Positions 1 to 20,000 of a stretch of DNA of 64,000 nucleotides are shown piece after piece. Every line of letters starts with the position of its first letter. Within the stretch, counting starts at the first letter, position 1. The notes below the pieces were generated by a model. That model saw nothing but the letters and a program-made list of their open reading frames with translations, was not told the DNA's origin and did no database searches. The translations under genes and the position numbers were made by a program. Source of the stretch: Trichuris trichiura (taxonomy: Eukaryota; Nematoda; Enoplea; Trichinellida; Trichuridae); the NCBI GenBank assembly GCA_037903355.1, contig JBAJFE010000011.1, forward strand, positions 2,737,001 to 2,801,000, given 5' to 3'.

Positions 1-61
1 GGCGCCATTATGTGATATCAACGTTATTTCGTCGCGTACCTTTCGTGCAAGTACATTTCAA

Positions 62-10481
<10,420 letters not shown>

Positions 10482-10895
10482 CTTGTTGAGAGACGGCTGA
10501 CTTTACCGCGTGTTATTCAGTGCCTCTTTATTTCGTAAGTCCAACTTGGTAGACGTTCGGTAAGGCGCGGAAGACTCGTTGATTTTTTTCTTCGGTCTTC
10601 ATCTTGCTTGTTCCTTGTCAGTCTGCGTTTGGCATTTTAGCTTGCGCTGGGCTGAGTTTTTTCCTGTGATAACCTTTTTTGCTTGCTTGCTTTTTTATTC
10701 TCTCTCTCTTTTCTCTCTTTCTCTGTCTCCGTTTGGCGCTCATTTTTATCCTTCAAAAAGCACATTCCGCCTTTGGTGTCGGATATGCCTGTTGTTTTTC
10801 ACCAGCGCTGTAAAATGAAAATGGAAAGTTGGTCAAAACGAAGTTTATTTTTTTAGGAGTAAAAAGCGTTCCTCAACTACCCAAGCGTTCTCCTG
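10482..10895. other. Convergent intergenic region, capicua and dehydratase copy 1
   Basis: No gene is seen. It holds the 3' ends of two convergent genes. A TTTATT at 10844-10849 reads AATAAA on the minus strand and is a good poly(A) signal for dehydratase copy 1. A pyrimidine-rich TCTCTC tract lies near 10698-10732. The duplicated segment begins at about 10738. Confidence 0.6.
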
Positions 10896-12212
10896 TTATT
10901 TGCATTTTGTAGAGAGATATTGTTGGAGTAAGCTTTGCAGACGTTCAATGCTAGCCTCCGGGCTGGAGCGTCTCTTGAAAGCGAGCTGCGGATGGAGGCC
11001 GATCAGAAAGGAATGGTCGTCCACAAATTCGGTGCCCGGAGTGTTGCCGTTGCGCAGGAACTGGAAATGCTCAGCGGCCGGCTGCTTTTTCAGATCGCCA
11101 ACGACTACAGGACGCGTCTCAACGCCTTTACTTTCCAAGAAGTCGACCAGATGTTGCTTAGTGAACTTTGATTCGCGACTGACCGTTATGGGAAGAAACA
11201 TCCAACACGGTTGGGCCTTCGGGTGCCATTTCGGCAGGCTCAGTTCGGGAACGACGCTTAGGAACGATTCCATACGGCGGAACTTGTCGTTTCGGCTGGC
11301 GGCGAATTCATTCTGACGTCCAAGCTGTATCTGGCCAAAAGCGCCTTGCAGTTCGGTTGGTCTTACATTGAAGCCCCAATTGACGAATTGGAAACGTGTG
11401 TCTCTTCCGTATAGCGTTGGCACTTTGCTTTGCATTTCTCGGCTCCAACCATGAGCTCGCAGAATGCGTAGATAGTCAGCTGTTTGATCGTCATTTGTCA
11501 CAACCATGCCTCCTTCCATAGTAACCAAGTGGTGAGAGAAAAAGAAGGAAAAAGCGCCCATCAAACCAAAGGTACCTACATGTTTGCCGTCGTAGCGAGT
11601 GCATAGCGACTCGCAGCAGTCTTCGAGCAGTACGAGTTGGTATTTTTTGCAAAGTGCCATAATGGAGTCCATGTCGCACGGGTTTCCCAAAAGATGGACA
11701 AGGAACAGGGCTTTGGTCTTAGGGCTGATTGCTTGTTCAATTATTTCGGCAGTTGTATTCAGCGTTGACGGATCGACGTCGACTGTTTTGACGATCAGAC
11801 CAGCCATAACGGCTGACCATATCTGTGTGGGCCACGTAAGCGCTGGTATTAGTATCTCGTCGCCTCGTTTCAATTTTTCGCCTCCGGGAGTGACGCAGGC
11901 AAAACAGGCGAGCAGATCCGCTGACGATCCACTGTTGACCATTACTGCATGCTTAGCGCCAACAAATGAAGCGAAACGGTTTTCAAAGTCTTTAACTTTT
12001 CTACCCATTGTAGTTTCCATCCGAAGAAGAGAGTCGAGCACATTGATTACTTCATCGCTTCCGTATGTTGGTATGCTCATGGGATACCAATATCTGCTTT
12101 CTTTGACGTTCAATGTCTGCTGTTGACTGAGAGAATCTTCTATTATGCTTGACAAGAATTGCCGCTGTTCCGTGTCACAAAATCCGGGAAAATGAGCTTT
12201 GTGATTTTCCAT
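10896..12212 (-). CDS. ColD/E1-like nucleotide-sugar 3-dehydratase, DegT/DnrJ/EryC1 family (copy 1)
   Basis: A 438-aa fold-type I PLP/PMP enzyme of the DegT/DnrJ/EryC1/StrS family. The phosphate-site NSGSSADL (residues 93-100) and the cofactor aspartate in LLEDCCES (D198) are present. The usual Schiff-base lysine in the S-x4-K-x5-EGG motif is replaced by His227 ([14 protein letters not shown]). That swap defines the PMP-dependent 3-dehydratases ColD (GDP-4-keto-6-deoxymannose) and E1/RfbH (CDP-sugar). The cysteine cluster that binds [2Fe-2S] in E1 is absent, which favours a ColD-like reaction. The frame is open further upstream (to 12371), but that extension is frame-broken in copy 2, so the ATG at 12212 is preferred. 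No intron is seen in the CDS. Such enzymes are mainly bacterial O-antigen genes, so horizontal acquisition is likely. The exact substrate is unproven. Confidence 0.88.
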   Translation of the reverse strand: MENHKAHFPGFCDTEQRQFLSSIIEDSLSQQQTLNVKESRYWYPMSIPTYGSDEVINVLDSLLRMETTMGRKVKDFENRFASFVGAKHAVMVNSGSSADLLACFACVTPGGEKLKRGDEILIPALTWPTQIWSAVMAGLIVKTVDVDPSTLNTTAEIIEQAISPKTKALFLVHLLGNPCDMDSIMALCKKYQLVLLEDCCESLCTRYDGKHVGTFGLMGAFSFFFSHHLVTMEGGMVVTNDDQTADYLRILRAHGWSREMQSKVPTLYGRDTRFQFVNWGFNVRPTELQGAFGQIQLGRQNEFAASRNDKFRRMESFLSVVPELSLPKWHPKAQPCWMFLPITVSRESKFTKQHLVDFLESKGVETRPVVVGDLKKQPAAEHFQFLRNGNTPGTEFVDDHSFLIGLHPQLAFKRRSSPEASIERLQSLLQQYLSTKCK

Positions 12213-13191
12213 TTGTAGTCCAGTATTGAGTTGGCAACGAGATATTTCCTGTTGACGTCCTGCCAGCCGGAGTGTAACTTCGCAAAAGCAACAAAAAAAT
12301 GAAGTCTCCTGAAGTCGTTTCCCGTTGGGCGACGCGTCTTTCGCCGCTTTTAACAGAAGTGATTGTGGCAACGCGTTGTCGCAAAGTGTAACTTTTGTGT
12401 CCGGTGACTGTGATAGCGGTTGGGCGGCTGGCAGCGAGTAAGCGTTATCCGTTTATTCGTAAATCAGAAAAGAGCGAATGCTAACGTGCGTAATTAGGCA
12501 TCGTTAGCGTAGTACCGTTTATTTATTTGGAGAAAGAAAACTAGCTGCTGCTACATGCGCACACAGCGACAAGAGATTAGCAGGTTTAAATCTAAGATTT
12601 TAAAGTTCGCGGCTACTGTAGTGGCCTTTTATGATTTTCAAGACAGCAGTAACCTTCGAATGGAGATATTGTCGATTGCGCTGGTTTTCGTGCGAATGGT
12701 TTTGGTAAACAGCGACATCTGCGCAGTGCCATCTTTTTCATCTACTTACTAACGTCATTATCGTTGGCCTAATCTTGACAACATGCTGTCGCTGTTGACC
12801 CTATGCATACCGGCTGGCCCATCAACCTGGCTGTATTGGGTAGGAAAGTTTCGTTCGCTGTGTGCTTTCAACTAAGTGAGTATTAGCCAAGGACGGTAAT
12901 TGTTCATTTGCATTTTACCTCCGTTCGAACACATAGACTTGTAAGCGGTTTTGTTTGTCTCAGGCGACGCACAAATGTTTTTCCAGTGGTCGATCGTTCT
13001 TCTCGACCGATCACTGTAATTCTAATTGTTCAATGCGTTTCCACTTCAAACTGCAATCAATGCATCTCTTCTTGTTTATTCAGCTGTTCTCTTTCAATTT
13101 GTTTTGGCTGTCCACCGAGGCCAACGGTCGAACTATGTCGACCGCTGACCTTTGACATTCAGGTGGCAATATCATTTAGTATTGTTAATGT
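12213..13191. other. 5' flank of dehydratase copy 1
   Basis: No independent gene is seen. It should contain the promoter and 5' UTR of the minus-strand dehydratase. About 256 bases at 12393-12648 are specific to this copy and start only about 180 bases upstream of the start codon. The remainder matches the flank of copy 2 with scattered substitutions. Confidence 0.55.
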
Positions 13192-13196
13192 TCTGA

Positions 13197-13616
13197 ATAA
13201 AATGTTTGCGGCTTTGCTACCCGTTCGTTAGTTAAAAACGTTTACTTCTCAAACGTATAACCCGCGAAGCTTTCGGGTCACACCGGGGCCCGTCATCAGC
13301 GCTAAGTGCGCCGCCGTCGGGTCGGTCATTATGTTAGCAAGTCGCCGCCGTCGTGGAAGGTCGGTTGGGTGCTCGCTGCAAAGTCTGACTGACTAGGTGG
13401 GACCAAAGCCCGACGGGTCAAGGATCGACCTGACGGCTGAGGTTCCCGCCACAGTCGGTCGGACGGAGCGGCTTGCTAACATAATGACCTACCCGACGGC
13501 GGCGCACTTAGCGCTGATGACGGGCCCCGGGGTGGTCCGAAAGCTTCGCGGGTTATACGTTTGAGAAGTAAACGTTTTTAACTAACGAACGGGTAGCAAA
13601 GCCGCAAACATTTTAT
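13197..13616. mobile_element. 420-bp terminal-inverted-repeat element (MITE/foldback type)
   Basis: The two ends are inverted copies of each other for roughly 150 bases each: the left arm begins ATAAAATGTTTGCGGC and the right arm ends GCCGCAAACATTTTAT, with a few mismatches further in. The unpaired middle is about 120 bases and has no ORF, so the element is non-autonomous. A possible 5-bp target duplication TCTGA flanks it (13192-13196 and 13617-13621). It lies exactly where copy 1 homology stops and shortly before copy 2 homology starts. Confidence 0.85.
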
Positions 13617-13686
13617 TCTGAATAACGCACCCGTTAGAAAGGAGGAGAAAAAGAAAAGAGAAAAAGAAGAATTAATTTTAATGTTC

Positions 13687-15894
13687 TGCTCATTTTTATT
13701 CTTCAAAAAGCACATTCCGCCTTTGGAGTCGGATATGCATGTTGTTTCTCATTAGCGCTGTAAAGTGAAAATGGAAAGTTGGTCAAAGCGAAGTTTATTT
13801 TTTTTAGGAGCAAAAAGCGTTCATCAACTACTCAAGCGTTCTCCTGTTATTCGCATTTTGTAGAGAGATATTGTTGGAGTAGGCTTTGCAGACATTCAAT
13901 GCTAGCCTCCGAGCTGGAGTGTCTCTTGAAAGCGAGCTGCGGATGGAGGCCGATCAGAAAGGAATGGTCGTCCACAAATTCGGTGCCCGGAGTGTTGCCG
14001 TTGCGCAGGAACTGGAAATGCTCGGCGGCCGGCTGCTTTTTGAGATCGCCAACGACTACAGGACGCGTCTCAACGCCTTTACTTTCCAAGAAGTCGACCA
14101 GATGTTGCTTGGTGAACTTTGATTCGCGACTGACCGTTATGGGAAGAAACATCCAACACGGTTGGGCCTTTGGGTGCCATTTCGGCAGGCTCAGTTCGGG
14201 AACGACGCTTAGGAACGATTCCATACGGCGGAACTTGTCGTTTCGGCTGGCGGCGAATTCATTTTGACGTCCAAGCTGTATCTGGCCAAAAGCGCCTTGC
14301 AGTTCGGTTGGTCTTACATTGAAGCCCCAATTGACGAATTGAAAACGCGTGTCTCTTCCGTATGGCGTTGGCACTTTGCTTTGCATTTCTCGGCTCCAAC
14401 CATGAGCTCGCAGAATGCGTAGATAGTCGGCTGTTTTATCGTCATTTGTCACCACCATACCTCCTTCCATAGTAACCAAGTGGTGAGAGAAAAAGAAGGA
14501 AAAGGCGCCCATCAAACCAAAGGTACCTACATGTTTGCCGTCGTAGCGAGTGCATAGCGACTCGCAGCAGTCTTCGAGCAGTACGAGTTGGTATTTTTTG
14601 CAAAGTGCCATAATGGAGTCCATGTCGCACGGATTTCCCAAAAGATGGACAAGGAACAGGGCTTTGGTCTTAGGGCTGATTGCTTGTTCAATTAGTTCGG
14701 CAGTTGTATTCAGCGTTGACGGATCGACGTCGACAGTTTTGACAGTCAGACCAGCCATAACGGCTGACCATATCTGTGTGGGCCACGTAAGCGCTGGTAT
14801 TAGTATCTCGTCGCCTCGTTTCAATTTTTCGCCTCCGGGAGTGACGCAGGCAAAACAGGCGAGCAGATCCGCTGACGATCCACTGTTGACCATTACTGCA
14901 TGCTTGGCGCCAACAAATGAAGCGAAACGGTTTTCAAAGTCTTTAACTTTTCTACCCATTGTAGTTTCCATCCGAAGAAGAGAGTCGAGCACATTGATTA
15001 CTTCATCGCTTCCGTATGTTGGTATGCTCATGGGATACCAATATCTGCTTTCTTTGACGTTCAATGTCTGCTGTTGACTGAGAGAATCTTCTATTATGCT
15101 TGACAAGAATTGTCGCTGTTCCGTGTCACAAAATCCGGGAAAATGAGCTTTGTGATTTTCCATTTGTAGTCCAGTATTGAGTTGGCAACGAGATTTTTCC
15201 TGTTGACGTCCTGCCAGCCGGAGTGTAACTTCGCAAAAGCAACAAATAAAATGAAGTCTCCCGAAGTCGTTTCCCGTTGGCTGACGCGTTTTTCGCCTCT
15301 TTTAGCACGAGTGATCCTGGCAATGCTTTGTCGCAAAGAGTAACCTTCGAATGGAGATACTGTCGATTGCGCTGGTTGTTTTCGTACGAATGGTTTTGGT
15401 AAACAGCGACATCTGCGCAGTTCCATCTTTCTCATCCACTTAATAACGTCATTATCGTTGGCCTAATCTTGACAACATGCTGTCGCTGTTGACCCTATGC
15501 ATACCGGCTGACCCAACAACCGGGCTGTATTGGGTAGGAAAGTTTCGTTTCTTTATGTGCTTTCAATTAAGAGAGTGACAGCTAAGGGCGCTAATTGTTC
15601 ATTTGCATTTTACCTCCGTTCGAACGCATAGACTTGTAGACGGTTTTGTTTGTCTCAGGCGGTGCACAAATATTTTGTCAATGGTCGATCGTTCTTCTCG
15701 ACCGATAACTGTAGTTCTAATTGTTGAATACATTTCCAGTTCAAACTGCAATCAATGCATCTCTTCTTGTTTATTCAGCTGTTCTCTTTCAATTTGCACT
15801 GGCTATCCAGCGAGGCCAAAGGTCGAACTATGGCGACTGCTGACCTTTGACACTCGGGTGGGCGATATCATTTAGCATTGTTAATGTTCTGAGG
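13687..15894. repeat. Tandem duplication unit, copy 2
   Basis: The second direct copy of the dehydratase-containing unit. It begins with the CATTTTTATTCTTCAAAAAGC block and ends at TTGTTAATGTTCTGA, after which the sequence diverges. The coding part is far better conserved than the flanks. It lacks the 256-base segment of copy 1, with the junction near 15341 at a short shared GTAAC/TAAC sequence. Confidence 0.85.
13847..15163 (-). CDS. ColD/E1-like nucleotide-sugar 3-dehydratase, DegT/DnrJ/EryC1 family (copy 2)
   Basis: A 438-aa paralogue of the gene at 10896-12212. It differs at eight residues by my reading (I140T, I157L, Q243K, L to P in the VPTxYG segment, and four changes within the last ~25 residues). 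All expected active-site features are kept: NSGSSADL, the DCCES aspartate, and the His227-His228 pair in place of the PLP lysine. No stops, frameshifts or introns are seen, so both copies look functional. Upstream of this ATG the reading frame differs from copy 1 because of small indels, which supports the start used for both. A minus-strand AATAAA (13794-13799) provides a poly(A) signal. Substrate and sugar product are inferred only. Confidence 0.88.
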   Translation of the reverse strand: MENHKAHFPGFCDTEQRQFLSSIIEDSLSQQQTLNVKESRYWYPMSIPTYGSDEVINVLDSLLRMETTMGRKVKDFENRFASFVGAKHAVMVNSGSSADLLACFACVTPGGEKLKRGDEILIPALTWPTQIWSAVMAGLTVKTVDVDPSTLNTTAELIEQAISPKTKALFLVHLLGNPCDMDSIMALCKKYQLVLLEDCCESLCTRYDGKHVGTFGLMGAFSFFFSHHLVTMEGGMVVTNDDKTADYLRILRAHGWSREMQSKVPTPYGRDTRFQFVNWGFNVRPTELQGAFGQIQLGRQNEFAASRNDKFRRMESFLSVVPELSLPKWHPKAQPCWMFLPITVSRESKFTKQHLVDFLESKGVETRPVVVGDLKKQPAAEHFQFLRNGNTPGTEFVDDHSFLIGLHPQLAFKRHSSSEASIECLQSLLQQYLSTKCE

Positions 15895-16755
15895 TTATCC
15901 GCCGTCAAATTTTTTGGTTTACCAAACACGACCGTAATAGGGAATGCGAAAGGTCAGCGCTATGATAACGAGTCTAAATTGTTTAATTTTGAGGCTCCCT
16001 TGCTTGATTCATTTTTACAACCGCCTGTAGATTATGGACGTTGTAGTATGTGCCCATATTTTCTCTACATGAGATGCGCAGTTAGTTTTTATTTTATATT
16101 CGTAAATGGCAGGCAGGCGTGAAAACTGACTGACGTAAGTGATGTTTTGCAGTTTGCGTTTGCGAAATAGCGTGTATTTGTTCATCTTGTCGCTTTGCAA
16201 CGCAGGATTTGTCTAATAAAAACTGAAGAAGGCGTTTTTTCACGCCCCGCTTCCCAATGTGTTTCGGTTAGCTGTACGTAAATACCCGAAGATGCGTAAT
16301 AGGCGATGGGTGTCCTGAATGGGTTCACGTCAACTTTATTCCAAACGCAACTTTGTTGACGTTGTTAAACATTGCGCAATTGAATAACCGATATTACTGA
16401 AAGACTACAGTAATTTAGAAGTTTTATTTTAAATCAACTCGCCTATTTTGCTTGTTTAACAGTGCGCGAATTCAGCATGCTACCAACAGCTGTGTTCAAC
16501 TACTGCCAAGTTGCTGTAGTGGCGTAGAGCAATGAAATAGCAAATATGGAAGGAGATACCATCCTAGAAAGAATTATTTCTGCTCCCCTTTTCTTGAGGG
16601 TTCCATTTATTTTGTTCTTTTGATCATTCCGGCCAAGTATCGTTGCGACCTCCTTTGAGTGATTTGTTGTGCAATTTTTTTAACAGAAATGAGTCTCTGA
16701 TGTCAGTTGATAACGAGCAAAAGTTTCTTGAACTCATCATTCAGCAAAACGTTAC
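15164..16755. other. Intergenic between dehydratase copy 2 and LTR element
   Basis: The first ~730 bases match the 5' flank of copy 1 (end of the duplication at about 15894). The remainder, 15895-16755, shows no recognisable gene, only short ORFs without domains. The retroelement insertion site GTTAC is at 16751-16755. Confidence 0.55.
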
Positions 16756-16953
16756 TGTTGTAACTTGGGCGCGCGTGAGAAAGTCAGCCAACGTGAAGAA
16801 CGTTTACTCGTGAACGCAAGTCAGAGAGAGCGACAAAACGACCTACTTCTCGAGCTACTGACAATGACACTCCCAACACCGTGTCGTCCTGATTCGCAGG
16901 AGACCCAACGTGCGTGATAAGGAAGAGTAGTTTAAGTGCTGCTATATACAACA
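16756..16953 (-). repeat. 3' LTR of the Ty3/gypsy element
   Basis: 198 bp, plus strand TGTTGTAAC...ATACAACA, with the canonical TG...CA ends. It is identical by eye to the other LTR at 21291-21488. Confidence 0.95.
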
Positions 16954-17019
16954 CCTTCCCGCTGTAGATAGTCGAACGCGGATTTGTTATTGAGTTACAA
17001 TGCGCGATACCCCGTCGGG

Positions 17020-20000
17020 CTAATATGACAGTCGTCGTGGCGGACGCCTATTTCTAGAAGAACGACGAACAACTGTCGGCGTTTGTCTACCAAGTGCGTG
17101 GTTTGGATGGTCTTTGTGCGGGATGCGTTCCTCTGGGGTCGCATCCTTAGCGGTTGGAGGTAGTAAATCAAACGTGTCGAAGAGGGGGAGATCCGAATCC
17201 GCTTCGGTATTCCGTGCGACCGCGAGCCGTGACCGAATCTGATTTGCGTGTCTTCTCCACACTAGTCCGTTGACGCATACGTCATATAAGCAGTTTCCAT
17301 GACGGCGAAGGACTTGTGCAGGTGTCCAACATGGTTTCGTAATCGACCGTCTGTAGTCGCGAACTATAACGGCTTCACCTGGGAAGAACTCGCGTTTCTT
17401 GGCTCCGTGGTGCCTGTTAAACTGTTCCTGCATAGCGCGATCGCGCTCAGAGCCAACAGGTTGACGACTTGGGCGAAGTAAGCTCAACGACGTCCTGAGT
17501 GGTCGACCGAACAAGGCTTCCGCTGGGGAAACGTTGTTGATAGTCGGATTTGGTGTGGAACGATACGCAAGAAGAAACGTTTGCAGGTCTTCTATGGTTT
17601 CGTTTCTCCCTTTCATTTTGTGAAGTGCGCGTTTGAACGTATCTACGAAACGTTCAACTTGGCCATTGGATTGTGGGTGGAACGGCGGAGACTTTAAGTG
17701 TTGAATTCCATTTGCGTCACACATCTCTTGGAATTCTGCAGAGCTAAACTGTGTGCCGTTATCAGTGACAATGACTTCTGGTATGCCGAAGCGAGAAAAT
17801 ACTTCTTTGAGTAATCTCACCGTAACTCTAGCTGTTGTCTGGTCCGTCATTAATATTTCAGGCCATTTTGAATAAGAATCAACAATCACTAAGAAATGGT
17901 GACCAAGAAAGGGTCCAGCATAATCAATGTGGACTCGTGCCCACGGGCGTGGAGCTTTGGGCCAGGGACAAAGCTCAGTTTTGATCGGCGACTTTGCTGC
18001 TTCGGCACAGCGTTGGCAGCTGCGGACGACGTTTTCGATGTCTAAGTCAATTTTTGGCCAGTATGCGTGGCTGCGAGCTATTGCTTTCATGCGTGAAACT
18101 CCTGGATGTCCCTCATGCAGTTGCCGCAGCACCTGCCGTTGGAGTGTTGACGGAATAACAACACGTTCCCCATACATGAGGCAATCATCGACCAAGGAAA
18201 GAGAACTTTTCCGATCGAAGAATTTTCTAAGTTCTGGACTGCAACAATGTCGAGGCCAGTTGCTTCTAAGGGACTTGATAACGCGTTGTAAAAGCCAATC
18301 TTTGGCAGTTTCCTCAGCAATTAATCGTGCTGTCACTGGTAATGCACGAATTGACTCTCTCAGAACTTGTTGTACTTCAGCTTCGATCACTGGAATGCCA
18401 ACTTCTTCGTCTTTTGGTTGTGGCGCAATGAGCCTAGATAAGGCGTCTGCCTGTCCAAAAGAAGAGGTACGGCGATACTGCACTGTGAAATTGTAGGCAA
18501 GGGCCATCGTTGCCCATCGTTGAAGACGGCTTGCAGTGTACACAGGGACCCCACTTTTTGATCCAAAAATTGCGAGTAGCGGTTTGTGATCAGTAAGAAG
18601 CGTAAATCTGCGTCCGTGGATCATCTTGTGAAATTTCCGCAGAGCAAAAATCAAGGCCAGCGCTTCTTTCTCAATTTGACTGTAGTGTGTTTCTGCTGAG
18701 GTGAGTGTACGAGAAGCATGCGAGATAGCTTTCTCTGATCCGTCAGCGTAACGGTGTGATATAACTGCCCCAAGGCCGTTATTAGAAGCATCCGCTGCAA
18801 CAATGATCTCCTGGCGAGGGTCATAATGAGCCAAGAGTAAGTCGGAGGTGATGATGGAGATGACTTGGTCAAACGCTTGTTGACATCGAGGTGTCCATTC
18901 AAATCTGGCGTCTTTGCGAAGGAGTCGGTCAAGAGGTGCTCTGACATCGCACAGGTTCCGGATGAATTGGCCGTAATGGTTGACCATCCCGAGGAACGAG
19001 CGAAGTTGTGAAACATTTGTAGGAACTGGCATACGAGTAATAGCTGCCGTTCTGTTTGGGTCCGGACGGCGACCGTTCTTGTTGATTATGCAGCCGAGAT
19101 AATTGACTTCGGGCATAGCAAACTGACATTTGCTCAGCCGAATGTGAAATCCCCATTCCGCAATTCTTTGGAGAAGGGCGTCCAGGTTCCGTTTATGGGC
19201 TTCTTCTGTTTTTCCGACCACAATAACGTCGTCCAAGTATGCGACTACTCCATGTAGACCAGCGATCAAGGTATCCATAATTTGTTGAAATATACCTGGT
19301 GCTGACTTTACGCCAAAAGGAAGGCGGTTGTAACGGTACAAACCGCGGTGCGTATTAAGTGTCAAGAGTTCTCTTGACTCTTCACTTACTTCGATCTGGA
19401 GATAGGCATCAGAGAAGTCAATTTGGGAGAATACTGTTCCACCGTTGAGAGTTGAGAAAATGTCCTCAGGTGTCGGCAAGGGATACTGATGCATTTCGAG
19501 AGCATCATTCAATCCTGTAGAGAAATCTGCGCAGAGCCGCAGGCGACCGTCGCGCTTCCTTACTGCCACTAAAGGTGCAGCCCAAGCGGAGTAGTTAACC
19601 TTTGAGATTACACCTGACTTTTCAAGACGATCAAGCTCCGCTTCTACTAGTGGTACGACAGCGTATGGTACCGGTCGCTTTGGGCGGAACACTGGTTGCG
19701 CGTCTGGCCGTAGGCGTAGGGATGCCTTGGCGAACTTACAGTGTCCTAGGCTGTCACTACAAATTTCAGGATAGCGGCGGTAGACGTATTCACGAGCGTT
19801 TGACGCACTTAAGGCATGTATCTCAGGACTGCAGATCAGTGCCCGTTCATCCTCCGGCTGTAAGTCAGACTGTAGGCTGTTCAGCGGTTGGTCGTACAGA
19901 CCAAGTTTGAAGATCCATTCTGCTCCGAGTAGGTTATTTGAGCTAATGTCTGACACGTAGCACGTTCCTGAGACGCTGTGAGTGCCGAAAGAATATGCAC

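Larger units (their letters stand above)
10738..13191. repeat. Tandem duplication unit, copy 1
   Basis: A direct repeat of the segment at about 13687-15894. Similarity starts near a CATTTTTAT-CTTCAAAAAGC block upstream, covers the whole dehydratase gene and continues through about 1 kb on its 5' side to a TTGTTAATGTTCTGA block. Copy 1 contains about 256 bases (roughly 12393-12648) not found in copy 2. Boundaries were read by eye. Confidence 0.85.

Noticed and set aside
12213..12371. N-terminal extension making dehydratase copy 1 a 491-aa protein
   Set aside because: The extension is not in frame in copy 2 because of small indels, while sequence from the inner ATG is conserved in both.
10896..15163. 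Bacterial contamination as the source of the dehydratase genes
   Set aside because: The genes sit in one contiguous stretch between clear nematode genes, are tandemly duplicated with shared non-coding flanks, and have eukaryotic poly(A) signals.
10896..15163. Classification as a typical sugar aminotransferase or as an [2Fe-2S] E1 enzyme
   Set aside because: The aminotransferase lysine is replaced by histidine, and the E1 cysteine cluster is missing.
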